In this document: positions 48,337-56,431 of the stretch, one piece after another
Numbering within the stretch: position 1 is the first letter of the stretch
Layout of the letters: each line of letters begins with the position of its first letter
Origin: Acidimicrobiales bacterium
GTDB taxonomy: Bacteria; Actinomycetota; Acidimicrobiia; Acidimicrobiales; Aldehydirespiratoraceae
Reading direction: 5' to 3'
Assembly (NCBI GenBank): GCA_041394245.1
Contig: JAWKIR010000002.1
Coordinates: 124,001-188,000, forward strand
Length of the DNA stretch: 64,000 nt
Translations under genes and position numbers: made by a program
Notes under the pieces: model-generated
Database searches by the model: none
Told to the model about the DNA's origin: nothing
The model's input: only the letters and a program-made list of their open reading frames with translations

Positions 48337-49620
48337 GTGAGCACGATCGAACGAGTCCACGGCCGCGAGGTCTTCGATTCCCGAGGCAATCCCACCGTCG
48401 AAGTCGAGATCGAACTCGACTCCGGTGCGATCGGTTCGGCCATGGTCCCCAGTGGTGCGTCCACCGGTGCCTTCGAGGCCGTCGAGCTGCGAGACGGCGG
48501 CGACCGCTTGGCCGGCAAGGGCGTGCTGACCGCCGTGGGCTTCGTCAACGGGGAGTTGGCCGACGCCGTCATCGGTCTCGATGCCGTCGACCAACGGGGC
48601 GTCGACGCCGCGCTGATCGCGCTCGACGGCACCGACAACAAGGGGCGGGTCGGGGCCAACGCGATCCTCGGCATCTCGCTCGCCACCGCGAAGGCCGCCG
48701 CCGCCGAGCTCGAGATCCCGCTGTGGCGTCATGTCGGCGGGGCCAACGCCCACGTCCTGCCGGTGCCGATGATGAACGTCCTCAACGGCGGCGAACACGC
48801 CGACAACAGCGTCGATTACCAGGAGTTCATGTTCATGCCCGTCGGGGCCGCCTCGTTCTCCGAGGCGATGCGCTGGGGGGTCGAGGCCTACCACGTCCTC
48901 AAGAAGGTCCTGCACGATCGCGGCCTGTCCACCGCAGTGGGCGACGAGGGCGGCTTCGCGCCGGATCTCGGGTCCAACGAGGAAGGGCTCCAGCTCCTCA
49001 TCGAGGCGATCGAGCTCGCGGGCCTGACGCCGGGAACCGACATCGCGATCGCGATGGACGTCGCCTCCACCGAGTTCTACGCCGACGGCATCTACACCCT
49101 CGCGTCGGAGGGGCGGAAGCTCAGCTCCGACGACATCATCGCCGAGTACGTGTCCCTCTGCGAGAAGTACCCGATCGTCTCGATCGAGGACGGTATGGCC
49201 GAGGACGATTGGGACGGTTGGAAGACGCTCACCGACGAGCTCGGCGGCCGGTGCCAACTGGTCGGCGACGATCTCTTCGTCACCAACACCGAGCGCCTGG
49301 CCCGGGGTATCGCGAGCGGTACCGCCAACTCGATCCTCGTGAAGGTCAACCAGATCGGTTCGCTCACCGAGACGCTCGACGCGGTCGAGATGGCCACCCG
49401 GAGCAGCTACACGTCGGTCATGTCGCACCGTTCCGGTGAGACCGAGGACAACACGATCGCCGATCTGGCCGTGGCCACGAACTGCGGACAGATCAAGACC
49501 GGCGCGCCGGCCCGCTCCGACCGTGTCGCCAAGTACAACCAGCTCCTGCGCATCGAGGAACAGCTGGGCGAGGCGGCAGCGTTCCGTGGCCGCGCCGCGC
49601 TCGCCGGCGGCACCGCGTGA
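48337..49620 (+). CDS. eno: Enolase (phosphopyruvate hydratase)
   Basis: Glycolytic enzyme converting 2-phosphoglycerate to phosphoenolpyruvate, 427 residues. Landmarks: REVFDSRGNPTVEVEI, SGASTGAFEAVELRDG, the metal ligands in AMDVASTEFY, SIEDGMAEDDWDGW and GDDLFVTN, the catalytic Lys in LVKVNQIGSLTET, and SHRSGETED. The GTG at 48337 is chosen because GAGGAA lies 6 bases upstream and the fold starts at once. It is followed by an ftsB-like gene, the standard eno-divIC pair. Confidence 0.97.
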   Translation: MSTIERVHGREVFDSRGNPTVEVEIELDSGAIGSAMVPSGASTGAFEAVELRDGGDRLAGKGVLTAVGFVNGELADAVIGLDAVDQRGVDAALIALDGTDNKGRVGANAILGISLATAKAAAAELEIPLWRHVGGANAHVLPVPMMNVLNGGEHADNSVDYQEFMFMPVGAASFSEAMRWGVEAYHVLKKVLHDRGLSTAVGDEGGFAPDLGSNEEGLQLLIEAIELAGLTPGTDIAIAMDVASTEFYADGIYTLASEGRKLSSDDIIAEYVSLCEKYPIVSIEDGMAEDDWDGWKTLTDELGGRCQLVGDDLFVTNTERLARGIASGTANSILVKVNQIGSLTETLDAVEMATRSSYTSVMSHRSGETEDNTIADLAVATNCGQIKTGAPARSDRVAKYNQLLRIEEQLGEAAAFRGRAALAGGTA

Positions 49621-49629
49621 GGTCGGGCA

Positions 49630-49950
49630 ATGGCTGACGCGTCGCGACCACCGCGTACCGGTCGACTGGTCCGGGCCGGGCTCTTCGCCGCGACCCTCGG
49701 GGTCGGGGCGGGACTCGCGGCGATCCCGGTCGACAACTGGCTCGAACAGCGGGCCGAGATCGATGGTGCCCGAGAGCGCCGAGCCGAGCTCGAGGGTGAG
49801 ATCGCCGAGATCGATGCCGACATCGAGGCGCTCATCGGTGAGGACGGTCTCACGATCGCAGCCCGCTGCTATGGGCCATTCGTCGAGGTCGGCCAGGAGT
49901 TGTATGCGGTGCCCGGCCTCGACGGCTGTGTGACACATCCCACTCCCTGA
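49630..49950 (+). CDS. FtsB/DivIC-like septum formation initiator
   Basis: 106-residue bitopic membrane protein. A basic N-terminus (PPRTGRLVR) and one membrane helix (AGLFAATLGVGAGLAAIPV) precede a coiled-coil (QRAEIDGARERRAELEGEIA, EIDADIEAL) and a short C-terminal part with two cysteines (ARCYGPFVEVG, LDGCVTHP). Topology and position right after eno identify it as the FtsB/DivIC cell-division protein, although its sequence is poorly conserved. Confidence 0.82.
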   Translation: MADASRPPRTGRLVRAGLFAATLGVGAGLAAIPVDNWLEQRAEIDGARERRAELEGEIAEIDADIEALIGEDGLTIAARCYGPFVEVGQELYAVPGLDGCVTHPTP

Positions 49951-50021
49951 GCAACGCGCCGTTCGGCAGTCCCGAACCCCGGGAGCGATACCGTGGCGTC
50001 GATGCACAGCACGGGGCGCAC

Positions 50022-50978
50022 ATGACCGCGAAGCCAGTCGTTGCCGAGGGACTTGTTCGCGAGTTCGGCGCCCTTCGCGCCGTCGACGGGATCGACCTCG
50101 AGGTCGAGGCCGGTGAGATCTTCGGCTTTCTCGGACCGAACGGTGCGGGCAAGTCGACGACGGTGCGGATGCTCGTCACCTTGTTGAGGCCCACGGCGGG
50201 GGTTGCCCGAGTGGCGGGGTTCGACGTGGTGAAGGAGCCGACGGCCGTGCGTCGATCCATCGGGGTCGCGCTGCAGGACGCGGCGATCGATCCGCTGATG
50301 ACCGGCAACGAGCTCTTGCACCTCCAGGCGATCCTCCACGGACTCGGCGGAAAGATCGCCACCCAGCGATGTGGTGAACTCCTCGAGCGGGTCGGTCTGA
50401 CTGCTGCCGCCGACCGCCGTGTCGGCACCTACTCCGGCGGCATGCGTCGTCGACTCGATCTGGCCCTGGCGCTCATCCATCGACCCATCGTCTTGTTCCT
50501 CGACGAGCCCACGACCGGCCTCGATCCGACCAGCCGCCAGGCGGTGTGGGAGGAAGTCCGCAACCTCAACAACGAGGGGACGACGGTCTTCCTGACCACC
50601 CAGTATCTCGAAGAGGCCGATCAGCTGGCCGGCCGCATCGCCATCATCGCCGCCGGCCGCATCGTTCGCGAGGGCGACCCGACCACCCTCAAGGACCAGG
50701 TGGGCGACCCGACGCTGCGGGTCGAACTCGCCGACAGCATCATGACCGAGACGGCGCAGCGTGTGCTGGCCGGGTTCGGCGATCCCCGACCGGCCCGGGC
50801 CGGTCGCCTCGCCATCGGCCTACGCGACGGTGCCGCCCAGCTCGCCGACGTCGTGCGGGCGCTCGACGGGCAGGGGGTGGTCGTCGCTCACCTCGAGCTC
50901 GACTCTCCCAGCCTCGACGACGTCTTCGCCGATGCGACCGGTCGTCGTCTCGAAGGGGCCGAGGCCGACTCGCCATGA
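50022..50978 (+). CDS. ABC transporter ATP-binding protein (DrrA-type)
   Basis: 318-residue ATPase of a drug/lipid exporter. Walker A is GPNGAGKST, Q-loop VALQDAAIDPLMTG, signature YSGGMRRRLD, Walker B VLFLDEPTTGLDP, and the H-loop position reads TTQYLEEAD (Gln where His is usual, as in the DrrA group). The C-terminal extension of about 90 residues (ending FADATGRRLEG) is typical of DrrA. It leads a three-gene operon with two ABC-2 permeases. TACCGT at 49989-49994 may be its -10. Confidence 0.93.
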   Translation: MTAKPVVAEGLVREFGALRAVDGIDLEVEAGEIFGFLGPNGAGKSTTVRMLVTLLRPTAGVARVAGFDVVKEPTAVRRSIGVALQDAAIDPLMTGNELLHLQAILHGLGGKIATQRCGELLERVGLTAAADRRVGTYSGGMRRRLDLALALIHRPIVLFLDEPTTGLDPTSRQAVWEEVRNLNNEGTTVFLTTQYLEEADQLAGRIAIIAAGRIVREGDPTTLKDQVGDPTLRVELADSIMTETAQRVLAGFGDPRPARAGRLAIGLRDGAAQLADVVRALDGQGVVVAHLELDSPSLDDVFADATGRRLEGAEADSP

Positions 50979-51787
50979 CCACTGCGATCCTCGAACCGGA
51001 GCGTCCTCGCTTCCAGGTCGCGGCCGAGCAGGCGTGGGCCCTCACCGCCAGGGCGACCCTCGCGACGGCACGCAACCCGGCCAACTGGCTGCCCGGCCTG
51101 ATCTTTCCTCTGGTGATGGCGGCCGTCTACGCCGCCCAGTTCGCCGATGCGACGAGCCTTCCCGAGTTCCCCGAAGTCGACTCCTTCCTGCAGTTCATCC
51201 TTCCGAGCGCCATCCTCCAGGGCATCGCCTTCAACTCGGCCAATGCCGGCAGCGACATGGCCACCGACATCGAGACGGGCTTCTTCGATCGCCTGATCTC
51301 GAGCCCGGTCGCCCGGCAGTCGATCCTCATCGGGCGGGTCGGCGGTGCGGCGGCCTCGGCCGGCTTCCAGTCGATCGTGCTGATGGGCGTGTTCCTGCTG
51401 TTCGGGGCCCCGGTCAAGAGCGGTCTGGCCGGCGCGATCGCACTGGTGATCATCAGTGTGCTGCTCGCGGTGGCGCTCGCCGGCTTCGGGCTGATGGTCG
51501 CGCTGCGGACGGGAAGCCCCGAGGCGACGCAGGCGATGTTCCCCCTGATCTTCGTCGCCGTGTTCGTGTCATCCGCGTTCTTTCCCACGGAGCTGATGCG
51601 GGGCTGGTATCAGCAGGTCGCCGAGGTCAACCCGATCACCCTGATCATCAATCCCACCCGGCAACTCGTGATCAGCGGCTGGAGCTGGGGCGACTTCGGT
51701 CAGGCCGTCGGCATCACCGTGCTCGTCGCCATCGTGTCGCTGAGCCTGTCGTATCGGGCCTATCTCGCACGACTGGCGAGCACATGA
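50975..51787 (+). CDS. ABC-2 type permease (first)
   Basis: 270-residue membrane protein of the DrrB class with about six hydrophobic segments. The characteristic central text is SNAGSDMATDIETGFFDRLI and SSPVARQSILIGRVGG. Near the C-terminus VNPITLIINPTRQLVISGW matches the ABC2_membrane pattern. It overlaps the ATPase by 4 bases (ATGA) and the second permease by 4 bases, so the two permeases should form a heterodimer powered by two copies of the ATPase. Confidence 0.92.
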   Translation: MTTAILEPERPRFQVAAEQAWALTARATLATARNPANWLPGLIFPLVMAAVYAAQFADATSLPEFPEVDSFLQFILPSAILQGIAFNSANAGSDMATDIETGFFDRLISSPVARQSILIGRVGGAAASAGFQSIVLMGVFLLFGAPVKSGLAGAIALVIISVLLAVALAGFGLMVALRTGSPEATQAMFPLIFVAVFVSSAFFPTELMRGWYQQVAEVNPITLIINPTRQLVISGWSWGDFGQAVGITVLVAIVSLSLSYRAYLARLAST

Positions 51788-52581
51788 CCGCCGTCGAGGC
51801 GCGCCGCAACGACTTCGTCGGCACGGTGCCGTCGATCGCGGTGTTGGCCAAGCGCAACCTCATCCGCCTCATGCGGATGCCGTCGATCCTCGTGCCGATG
51901 GTGGTCATGCCGTTGTTCTTCGTGATCGCCTTCACCGGTAGCTTCGACGGGATTTCTCGGGTCGAGGGCTACCCCACGCCCAAGATCATCAACTGGGTCG
52001 CGGCGTTCGCTCTGCTGCAGGGCGCCTCGTTCGCCGGGGTCGGCACGGCCGGCGCCGTCGCCAACGATCTCGACAACGGCTTCATCGACCGGCTCCTGGT
52101 GAGCCCGATCCGGCGCAGCACGATCCTGATCGCACCGCTGGTCTACACGGCGGTGCGGGCGGTTCTCCCCCTCACCGTGGTGCTCGTGGCCGCACTGTTC
52201 AAGGACGCCGACTTCCCCGGTGGCGTGCTCGGGATTCTTCTCGTCTACGTGGGCGGGGTGGGCGGCGCCCTCGTGCTCGGCTGCTTCGGTCTCGCCGTCG
52301 TGCTCCGGATGGGCGACATCAAGGCCATGGCCCTCGTCCAGATGGTCTCGTTCCTCCTGATGTTCCCCTCGATCGGGCAGGTGCCGCTCGCCCTGCTCGA
52401 TGGCTGGATGAAGTCGGTCGCCCGGGTCAACCCGGTCACCAACGTGATGCGGATGATGCGCCAGGGCTTCCTGGGCGAGGTCACCTGGGCCGACACCTGG
52501 CCGGGGCTGCTCGTGGTCGCCGTGGGTCTGACGGTCTTCTTCGGGTGGGCCCGCTTCGAGCTGGAGCGGCGCAACCCCTGA
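51784..52581 (+). CDS. ABC-2 type permease (second)
   Basis: 265-residue DrrB-like permease, paralogous to the first: TAGAVANDLDNGFIDRLLVS and SPIRRSTILIAPLVYT correspond to the same central motif, and VNPVTNVMRMMRQGF to the same C-terminal motif. About six hydrophobic segments. Substrate unknown; drug or lipid export is typical of the family. It ends 14 bases from the convergent Lrp gene. Confidence 0.92.
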   Translation: MTAVEARRNDFVGTVPSIAVLAKRNLIRLMRMPSILVPMVVMPLFFVIAFTGSFDGISRVEGYPTPKIINWVAAFALLQGASFAGVGTAGAVANDLDNGFIDRLLVSPIRRSTILIAPLVYTAVRAVLPLTVVLVAALFKDADFPGGVLGILLVYVGGVGGALVLGCFGLAVVLRMGDIKAMALVQMVSFLLMFPSIGQVPLALLDGWMKSVARVNPVTNVMRMMRQGFLGEVTWADTWPGLLVVAVGLTVFFGWARFELERRNP

Positions 52582-52595
52582 GCGGCAGCCGTCGC

Positions 52596-53054
52596 TCAGT
52601 CCATCGGGACGGGCCGCACCGGCACCGGCGTGGTGGTCACGAGGTTGGTGATGGTGTCGCCGAACTCCCAGAACTGCTCGACCACCTCGTTGAGATGGTC
52701 GACGTCGCGCACCCTCACACGCATCACGTGGCTCTCGCTGCCCGTCACCCGATGGCACTCGACCACTTCGGGCATGTTGCGGGCCAGTTCGTCGATCCCT
52801 GCGGCGCGTGGGCCGGCGGAATGGACCCGCACGACGACGAGCATGGGGAAGCCGAAGGCGCAGGGGTCGATGACGGCCTGGTAGCCGGAGATGACGCCCT
52901 CTCGTTCCAGTCGGCGAACCCGTTCGGTGACGGCCGGTGCCGAGAGGCCGACGCGATCGCCGAGTTCGCGAAAGCTGACCCGGCCGTCGTGGGAGAGCTC
53001 GCGGAGGATGTCGCGGTCGATCGCGTCGATGTCGTGCACGTCGTATCGGGCCAT
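52596..53054 (-). CDS. Lrp/AsnC-family transcriptional regulator
   Basis: 152 residues. The N-terminal helix-turn-helix is DAIDRDILRELSHDGRVSFR followed by ELGDRVGLSAPAVTERVRRL. The C-terminal RAM/ligand-binding domain has FPMLVVVRVHSAG, VVECHRVTGSESHVMRVRV and TTTPVP. These regulators sense amino acids or related compounds as octamers. The ATG at 53054 follows TATCCT by 6 bases. The two GGTAA repeats upstream may be its own operator. Confidence 0.92.
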   Translation of the reverse strand: MARYDVHDIDAIDRDILRELSHDGRVSFRELGDRVGLSAPAVTERVRRLEREGVISGYQAVIDPCAFGFPMLVVVRVHSAGPRAAGIDELARNMPEVVECHRVTGSESHVMRVRVRDVDHLNEVVEQFWEFGDTITNLVTTTPVPVRPVPMD

Positions 53055-53060
53055 GGGCCA

Positions 53061-53085
53061 AGGATAGCAAGGTAAAGACGGTAAT
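53061..53085. promoter_or_regulatory. Lrp promoter with GGTAA direct repeats
   Basis: The -10 hexamer TATCCT (minus strand, 53066-53061) ends 6 bases before the Lrp ATG. Just upstream GGTAA occurs at 53071-53075 and 53080-53084, about one helical turn apart, a possible site for autoregulation. Confidence 0.4.
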
Positions 53086-53156
53086 GAGCCTTCGAAACAA
53101 CGGTACAAGTGCTGTCCAGGCCGGGAGATCCGTCGAAACGATCGTGGTCGATTCGT

Positions 53157-53162
53157 TACCGT
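53157..53162 (+). promoter_or_regulatory. -10 hexamer TACCGT, leaderless promoter of the 53-residue gene
   Basis: It ends 6 bases before the ATG at 53169. Confidence 0.5.
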
Positions 53163-53168
53163 GGAGGC

Positions 53169-53330
53169 ATGGTCAACAGCACCGCAATCGCCAGCTTCGA
53201 CGCTCGATACGAGGACCTCGCCCGTCGTTGGGAACACCACCAGGACCTCCGCCGCTCGGGCGCATGCGTGGCCGAGCTGGCTCGCAGCCGTGAGGAGCTC
53301 GACGCCGCGCGCGATCGCCTTCGCGGCTGA
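53169..53330 (+). CDS. Small hypothetical protein, 53 residues
   Basis: A charged, helical protein: MVNSTAIASFDARYEDLARR, then a stretch rich in Trp, His and Arg, ending ELDAARDRLRG. It has one cysteine and no membrane segment. Coding is supported by codon bias and the leaderless promoter spacing. It lies between the divergent Lrp gene and the xdhC pair. Function unknown; it might be an accessory of its neighbours. Confidence 0.6.
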   Translation: MVNSTAIASFDARYEDLARRWEHHQDLRRSGACVAELARSREELDAARDRLRG

Positions 53331-53340
53331 TCGCGCCGTC

Positions 53341-53370
53341 CACCCTCCCGGCGGGCATGCTGGGAGGGTG
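53341..53370 (+). promoter_or_regulatory. Hairpin enclosing the xdhC ribosome binding site and start codon
   Basis: A perfect 9-bp stem, CACCCTCCC (53341-53349) with GGGAGGGTG (53362-53370), and a 12-base loop. The right arm contains the GGGAGG site and the GTG start (53368-53370), so the closed form would hide the start. It could be translational control or chance. There is no T tract after it, which argues against a terminator. Confidence 0.45.
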
Positions 53371-53682
53371 AAAGAACTGTTCGCCGATCTCGACCGCTGG
53401 CGCGACGCCGGCGCCCGGGTGGCGATCGCCAGGGTCGTCGACCTCGAAGGGTCCGGCCCGAGGCTTCCCGGTGCCGCGATGGCGGTCACCGAGCACGGCG
53501 AGGTCACCGGTTCGGTGTCCGGTGGCTGTGTCGAGGGCGCGGTCGTGGTCGAGGCGCTCGACGTGATCGCCACCGGCGAGCGGCGCATGGTCACATTCGG
53601 CTACAGCGACGATGAAGCGTTCGCGGTCGGCTTGACCTGTGGCGGCACGATCCATCTCTTCATCGAGCCGCTCGACTGGTGA
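53368..53682 (+). CDS. XdhC/CoxI-family protein, N-terminal domain
   Basis: 104 residues forming only the first domain of XdhC, the chaperone that protects and sulfurates molybdenum cofactor for xanthine-dehydrogenase-type hydroxylases. The motifs are ARVVDLEGSGPRLPGAAMAV and GSVSGGCVEGAVVVEAL, with the conserved cysteine of GGCVE, then GLTCGGTIHLFIEP. The second domain is encoded by the next gene, 4 bases away, so the protein is split in two. The GTG start lies inside a hairpin. Confidence 0.88.
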   Translation: MKELFADLDRWRDAGARVAIARVVDLEGSGPRLPGAAMAVTEHGEVTGSVSGGCVEGAVVVEALDVIATGERRMVTFGYSDDEAFAVGLTCGGTIHLFIEPLDW

Positions 53683-53686
53683 TCGT

Positions 53687-54478
53687 GTGAACCAACCGTC
53701 GATCTACCGCTCGTTGCGCGACGCCGTCAGGGCCGAGGAACCGGTCGCTCTCGCCACGATCGTCGAGGGGCCGCACACCGGCGCGAAGCTGCTGGTGCGC
53801 CCCGGCGGTGCCGTCGACGGCACCCTCGGCAATGCCGACATCGATCGGGTCGTGGCCCGCGACGCGCTCGGCGAGCTGGCGGCGGGACGGTCGGGGATCC
53901 GCCACTACGGCGAGCGGGGTGAGGCCCGCGAGGGCGTGGTCGCGGTCTTCATCGAGAGCTTCGCGGCGCCGCCCAAGATGCTGATCTTCGGAGCCGTCGA
54001 CTTCACTGCGGCGCTCGCCCGGGTCGCGAAGGTGCTCGGCTATCGGGTCACGGTCTGCGATGCCCGCGAGGTCTTCGCCACCGCGGCGCGGTTCCCGATG
54101 GCCGACGAGGTCGTCGTCGACTGGCCCGATCGGCTCCTGGCCGCCGTGGGCGACGATCTGGGGCCACGCGACGCGGTGTGCGTCCTCACCCACGACGCCA
54201 AGTTCGACGTGCCCGCGGTGACGGCGGCACTCGCCACCGACGTCGGCTACATCGGCGTGATGGGCAGCCGACGCACCCACGACGACCGGACGACCCGCCT
54301 CCGGGACGCGGGGGTCGACCAGGCCGGACTCGACCGGCTCCGATCGCCCATCGGGCTCGACATCGGCGCCCGCACGCCCGAGGAGACGGCGATCTCGATC
54401 GTCGCCGAGATCATCGGCCGGCGAACGGGGCGGGATGCTCGGGCCCTGTCCGACGCCGACGGCCCCATCCACGACTGA
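53687..54478 (+). CDS. XdhC-family protein, Rossmann domain
   Basis: 263 residues, the C-terminal part of XdhC. After an N-terminal 90 residues (SLRDAVRAEEPVALATIVEG...) comes the Rossmann fold: MLIFGAVDFTAALARVAKVL, YRVTVCDAREVF, then VLTHDAKFDVPAVTAAL and the family signature YIGVMGSRRTHDDRTTRL followed by IGLDIGARTPEETAISIVAE. It should bind cofactor together with the preceding small protein. The GTG is chosen as the first start after the previous stop. Confidence 0.9.
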   Translation: MNQPSIYRSLRDAVRAEEPVALATIVEGPHTGAKLLVRPGGAVDGTLGNADIDRVVARDALGELAAGRSGIRHYGERGEAREGVVAVFIESFAAPPKMLIFGAVDFTAALARVAKVLGYRVTVCDAREVFATAARFPMADEVVVDWPDRLLAAVGDDLGPRDAVCVLTHDAKFDVPAVTAALATDVGYIGVMGSRRTHDDRTTRLRDAGVDQAGLDRLRSPIGLDIGARTPEETAISIVAEIIGRRTGRDARALSDADGPIHD

Positions 54479-54522
54479 GTCGTCCGCCCCGAGGCCTGTC
54501 GGCCCGGCGAGGACGAGGTCGG

Positions 54523-55182
54523 CTACGCCTTGGGGAGCGCCACGAAGGCGACACTGATGTAGTGCAGCGTGGCGCCGCCGATCACCAGGAGGTGGAACAC
54601 CTCGTGGTACCCGAAGGTGCGGGGCCAGGGGTTGGGACGGCGGAAGGCGTAGACGATCGCGCCCACCGTGTAGAGCAGCCCGCCCACGGCCACGAGGGTG
54701 AATCCGGCGACGCCGAGCGAGCGCCACATGTCGAACATCACGAAGACGGCGACCCATCCGACGGCGACATAGGGGGCCGCTGCGAGTGGCTTGGGCGCGT
54801 CGTGCCAGATGTTGCGGATGACGATGCCGACGATCGCGCCGATCCAGACGAGGGGCAGCACGACCTTCGCCACGTCGGACGACAACGCGAAGACGGCGAG
54901 CGGCGTGTAGGTGCCGGCGATCGCGATGAAGATCATCGAGTGGTCGAGACGCTTCATCCGCAACCGGCCCGTCGGCGACCAGTCGACGCGGTGGTAGAGC
55001 GCGCTGATGCCGAAGAGTGCGGCGATCGCGGTGGCATAGAGGGCGGTGACGAAGCGGGGGAGCACCCCGGGCGCTGCCACGATCATGATCGGCAGCAGGG
55101 TGAGGGCGACGACGAATGCGTATTCGTGCGAGCGGCCCCGCAGGTGGGGGCGCAGTGCATCGGGGTCGACACGAGTGGTCAT
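54523..55182 (-). CDS. Hemolysin III / PAQR-family membrane protein
   Basis: 219 residues with seven hydrophobic segments. The family's metal-site residues are present: ISALYHRVDW after the second segment, LDHSMIFIAIAGTYTPL, and YHEVFHLLVIGGATLHYISV near the C-terminus. In related receptors these His and Asp residues bind zinc in a hydrolase-like site. Its role in bacteria is unclear despite the hemolysin name. It is convergent with xdhC. The ATG has GGAG about 5 bases upstream. Confidence 0.92.
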   Translation of the reverse strand: MTTRVDPDALRPHLRGRSHEYAFVVALTLLPIMIVAAPGVLPRFVTALYATAIAALFGISALYHRVDWSPTGRLRMKRLDHSMIFIAIAGTYTPLAVFALSSDVAKVVLPLVWIGAIVGIVIRNIWHDAPKPLAAAPYVAVGWVAVFVMFDMWRSLGVAGFTLVAVGGLLYTVGAIVYAFRRPNPWPRTFGYHEVFHLLVIGGATLHYISVAFVALPKA

Positions 55183-55219
55183 GGCTCCAGCCTGCCACGT
55201 GTCAGGGGCGATACCGTCG

Positions 55220-55768
55220 TCAGCCGAGTCCGGGGAGGCGGCCGGGGTCGTCGGGGTCGACGCCGGGGGGAGGCGACAGCGGGGGAGGCGACGACGGCGG
55301 GTTGTTCGCCCCGGCCCGCATGTGGAAGCTCTGGCGCCAGTCGACCTGGGTCGTGCCGTCGATCGAGAGCTGCCACGTGTAGCTCTTGCCGGGAGTCGCC
55401 GGTACGGCCGGGAAGTTGATCGCCAACGGGACCGACAGGGGGGTGCCGGGCTTCAGCCCGGCCGGTCGTCCTGCCTCGAAGCGGCCGTGGACGACGAGCG
55501 GCTTCTCCCGCACCGTCAGCGGATGGCCGTCTTCGTCGAGCAGGTCGAGCCGCCAGGTGTGGGGCACGTTGGCGCGGTCCCACGGCACCTCGATGCGGAT
55601 GGCGATCCCGATCGGCTGCGGACGTGGCCCCATGGCGGTGATGCCGCCGCCGAGGATGTAGAGCTTGCCGTCGGCCACCTGGGCCGAATCGGCCAGCAGC
55701 ATCGTGACCCGGACCGCCGGTGGTCGGTCGGGCGAGACCTGCGTCGTGGGATCCTGGCTCGAGTCCAT
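55220..55768 (-). CDS. DUF6941-like hypothetical protein
   Basis: 182 residues. The opening VTMLLADSAQVADGKLYILG with GGI resembles a widespread actinobacterial family (DUF6941 as I recall it), which continues with IAIRIEVPWDRANVPHTWRL and a beta-rich body. The C-terminal 35 residues are Pro/Gly-rich and disordered. There is no membrane segment and no enzyme motif. TAGGGT lies 7 bases before the ATG. Function unknown. Confidence 0.7.
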   Translation of the reverse strand: MDSSQDPTTQVSPDRPPAVRVTMLLADSAQVADGKLYILGGGITAMGPRPQPIGIAIRIEVPWDRANVPHTWRLDLLDEDGHPLTVREKPLVVHGRFEAGRPAGLKPGTPLSVPLAINFPAVPATPGKSYTWQLSIDGTTQVDWRQSFHMRAGANNPPSSPPPLSPPPGVDPDDPGRLPGLG

Positions 55769-55775
55769 CCGACGC

Positions 55776-55781
55776 ACCCTA
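55776..55781 (-). promoter_or_regulatory. -10 hexamer TAGGGT, leaderless promoter of the DUF6941-like gene
   Basis: It ends 7 bases before the ATG at 55768. Confidence 0.55.
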
Positions 55782-55849
55782 TGCCCGTCATCGGTGCCCG
55801 CGTCACCCGTTGGCGTGGCACCGGGCCGACCGGCCGCCAGACTGGGGCG

Positions 55850-56431
55850 ATGTCGACCTATGTACCGCCCGTCACCACGACTGCGGCGGTGATCCTCGCC
55901 GCCGGCGCGGGCAGCCGCTTCGCCGGCCCCGACCACAAGCTGCTGACCGTCGTGCGAGGCAAGCCCATCGTGCGGCACGCGGTCGATGCGGCGCGGGCCG
56001 CCGGTTTCGACGAGGTCATCGTGGTGAGCGGGTCTGTCGACCTCGTGCCGGTGATGCCCGACGACGTCACGATCCTCCACAACGAACGCTGGGAGGACGG
56101 CCAATCCACCTCGTTGCGGGCCGCGACCATGTACGCCGATTCCCGCGGCCACCGCACGATCGTCGTCGGGCTCGGCGACCAGCCGGGCGTGCCGACCGAG
56201 TGCTGGCAGGCCGTCGCCGCCGCCGGCAGCGACATCGCCGCCGCCGACTTCGGCAACGGCAAGCGTCCGCCCGTGAAGCTGACCGACGCCATGTGGTCCT
56301 CGTTGCCGGTGTCGGGCGACGAAGGGGCGCGGGCGCTCATGCGCGAACGGCCCGAGATGGTCGAGTCGGTGCCGTGTGAGGGCAACGAAGCCGATGTCGA
56401 CACGCTCGAGGACCTCCGCCGGTGGAGCTGA
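55850..56431 (+). CDS. MocA/MobA-like nucleotidyltransferase (molybdenum cofactor)
   Basis: 193-residue NTP-transferase, predicted to add CMP to molybdopterin to make MCD for hydroxylases such as CO or xanthine dehydrogenase. The nucleotide-binding loop is AVILAAGAGSRFAGPDHKLL, the metal segment VVGLGDQPGVP (as in the family's GDqP), followed by GNGKRPPVKLTDAMWSSLPV and GDEGARAL. The gene overlaps coxG by 10 bases. With xdhC two kilobases upstream it completes a cofactor-maturation set. Confidence 0.87.
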   Translation: MSTYVPPVTTTAAVILAAGAGSRFAGPDHKLLTVVRGKPIVRHAVDAARAAGFDEVIVVSGSVDLVPVMPDDVTILHNERWEDGQSTSLRAATMYADSRGHRTIVVGLGDQPGVPTECWQAVAAAGSDIAAADFGNGKRPPVKLTDAMWSSLPVSGDEGARALMRERPEMVESVPCEGNEADVDTLEDLRRWS

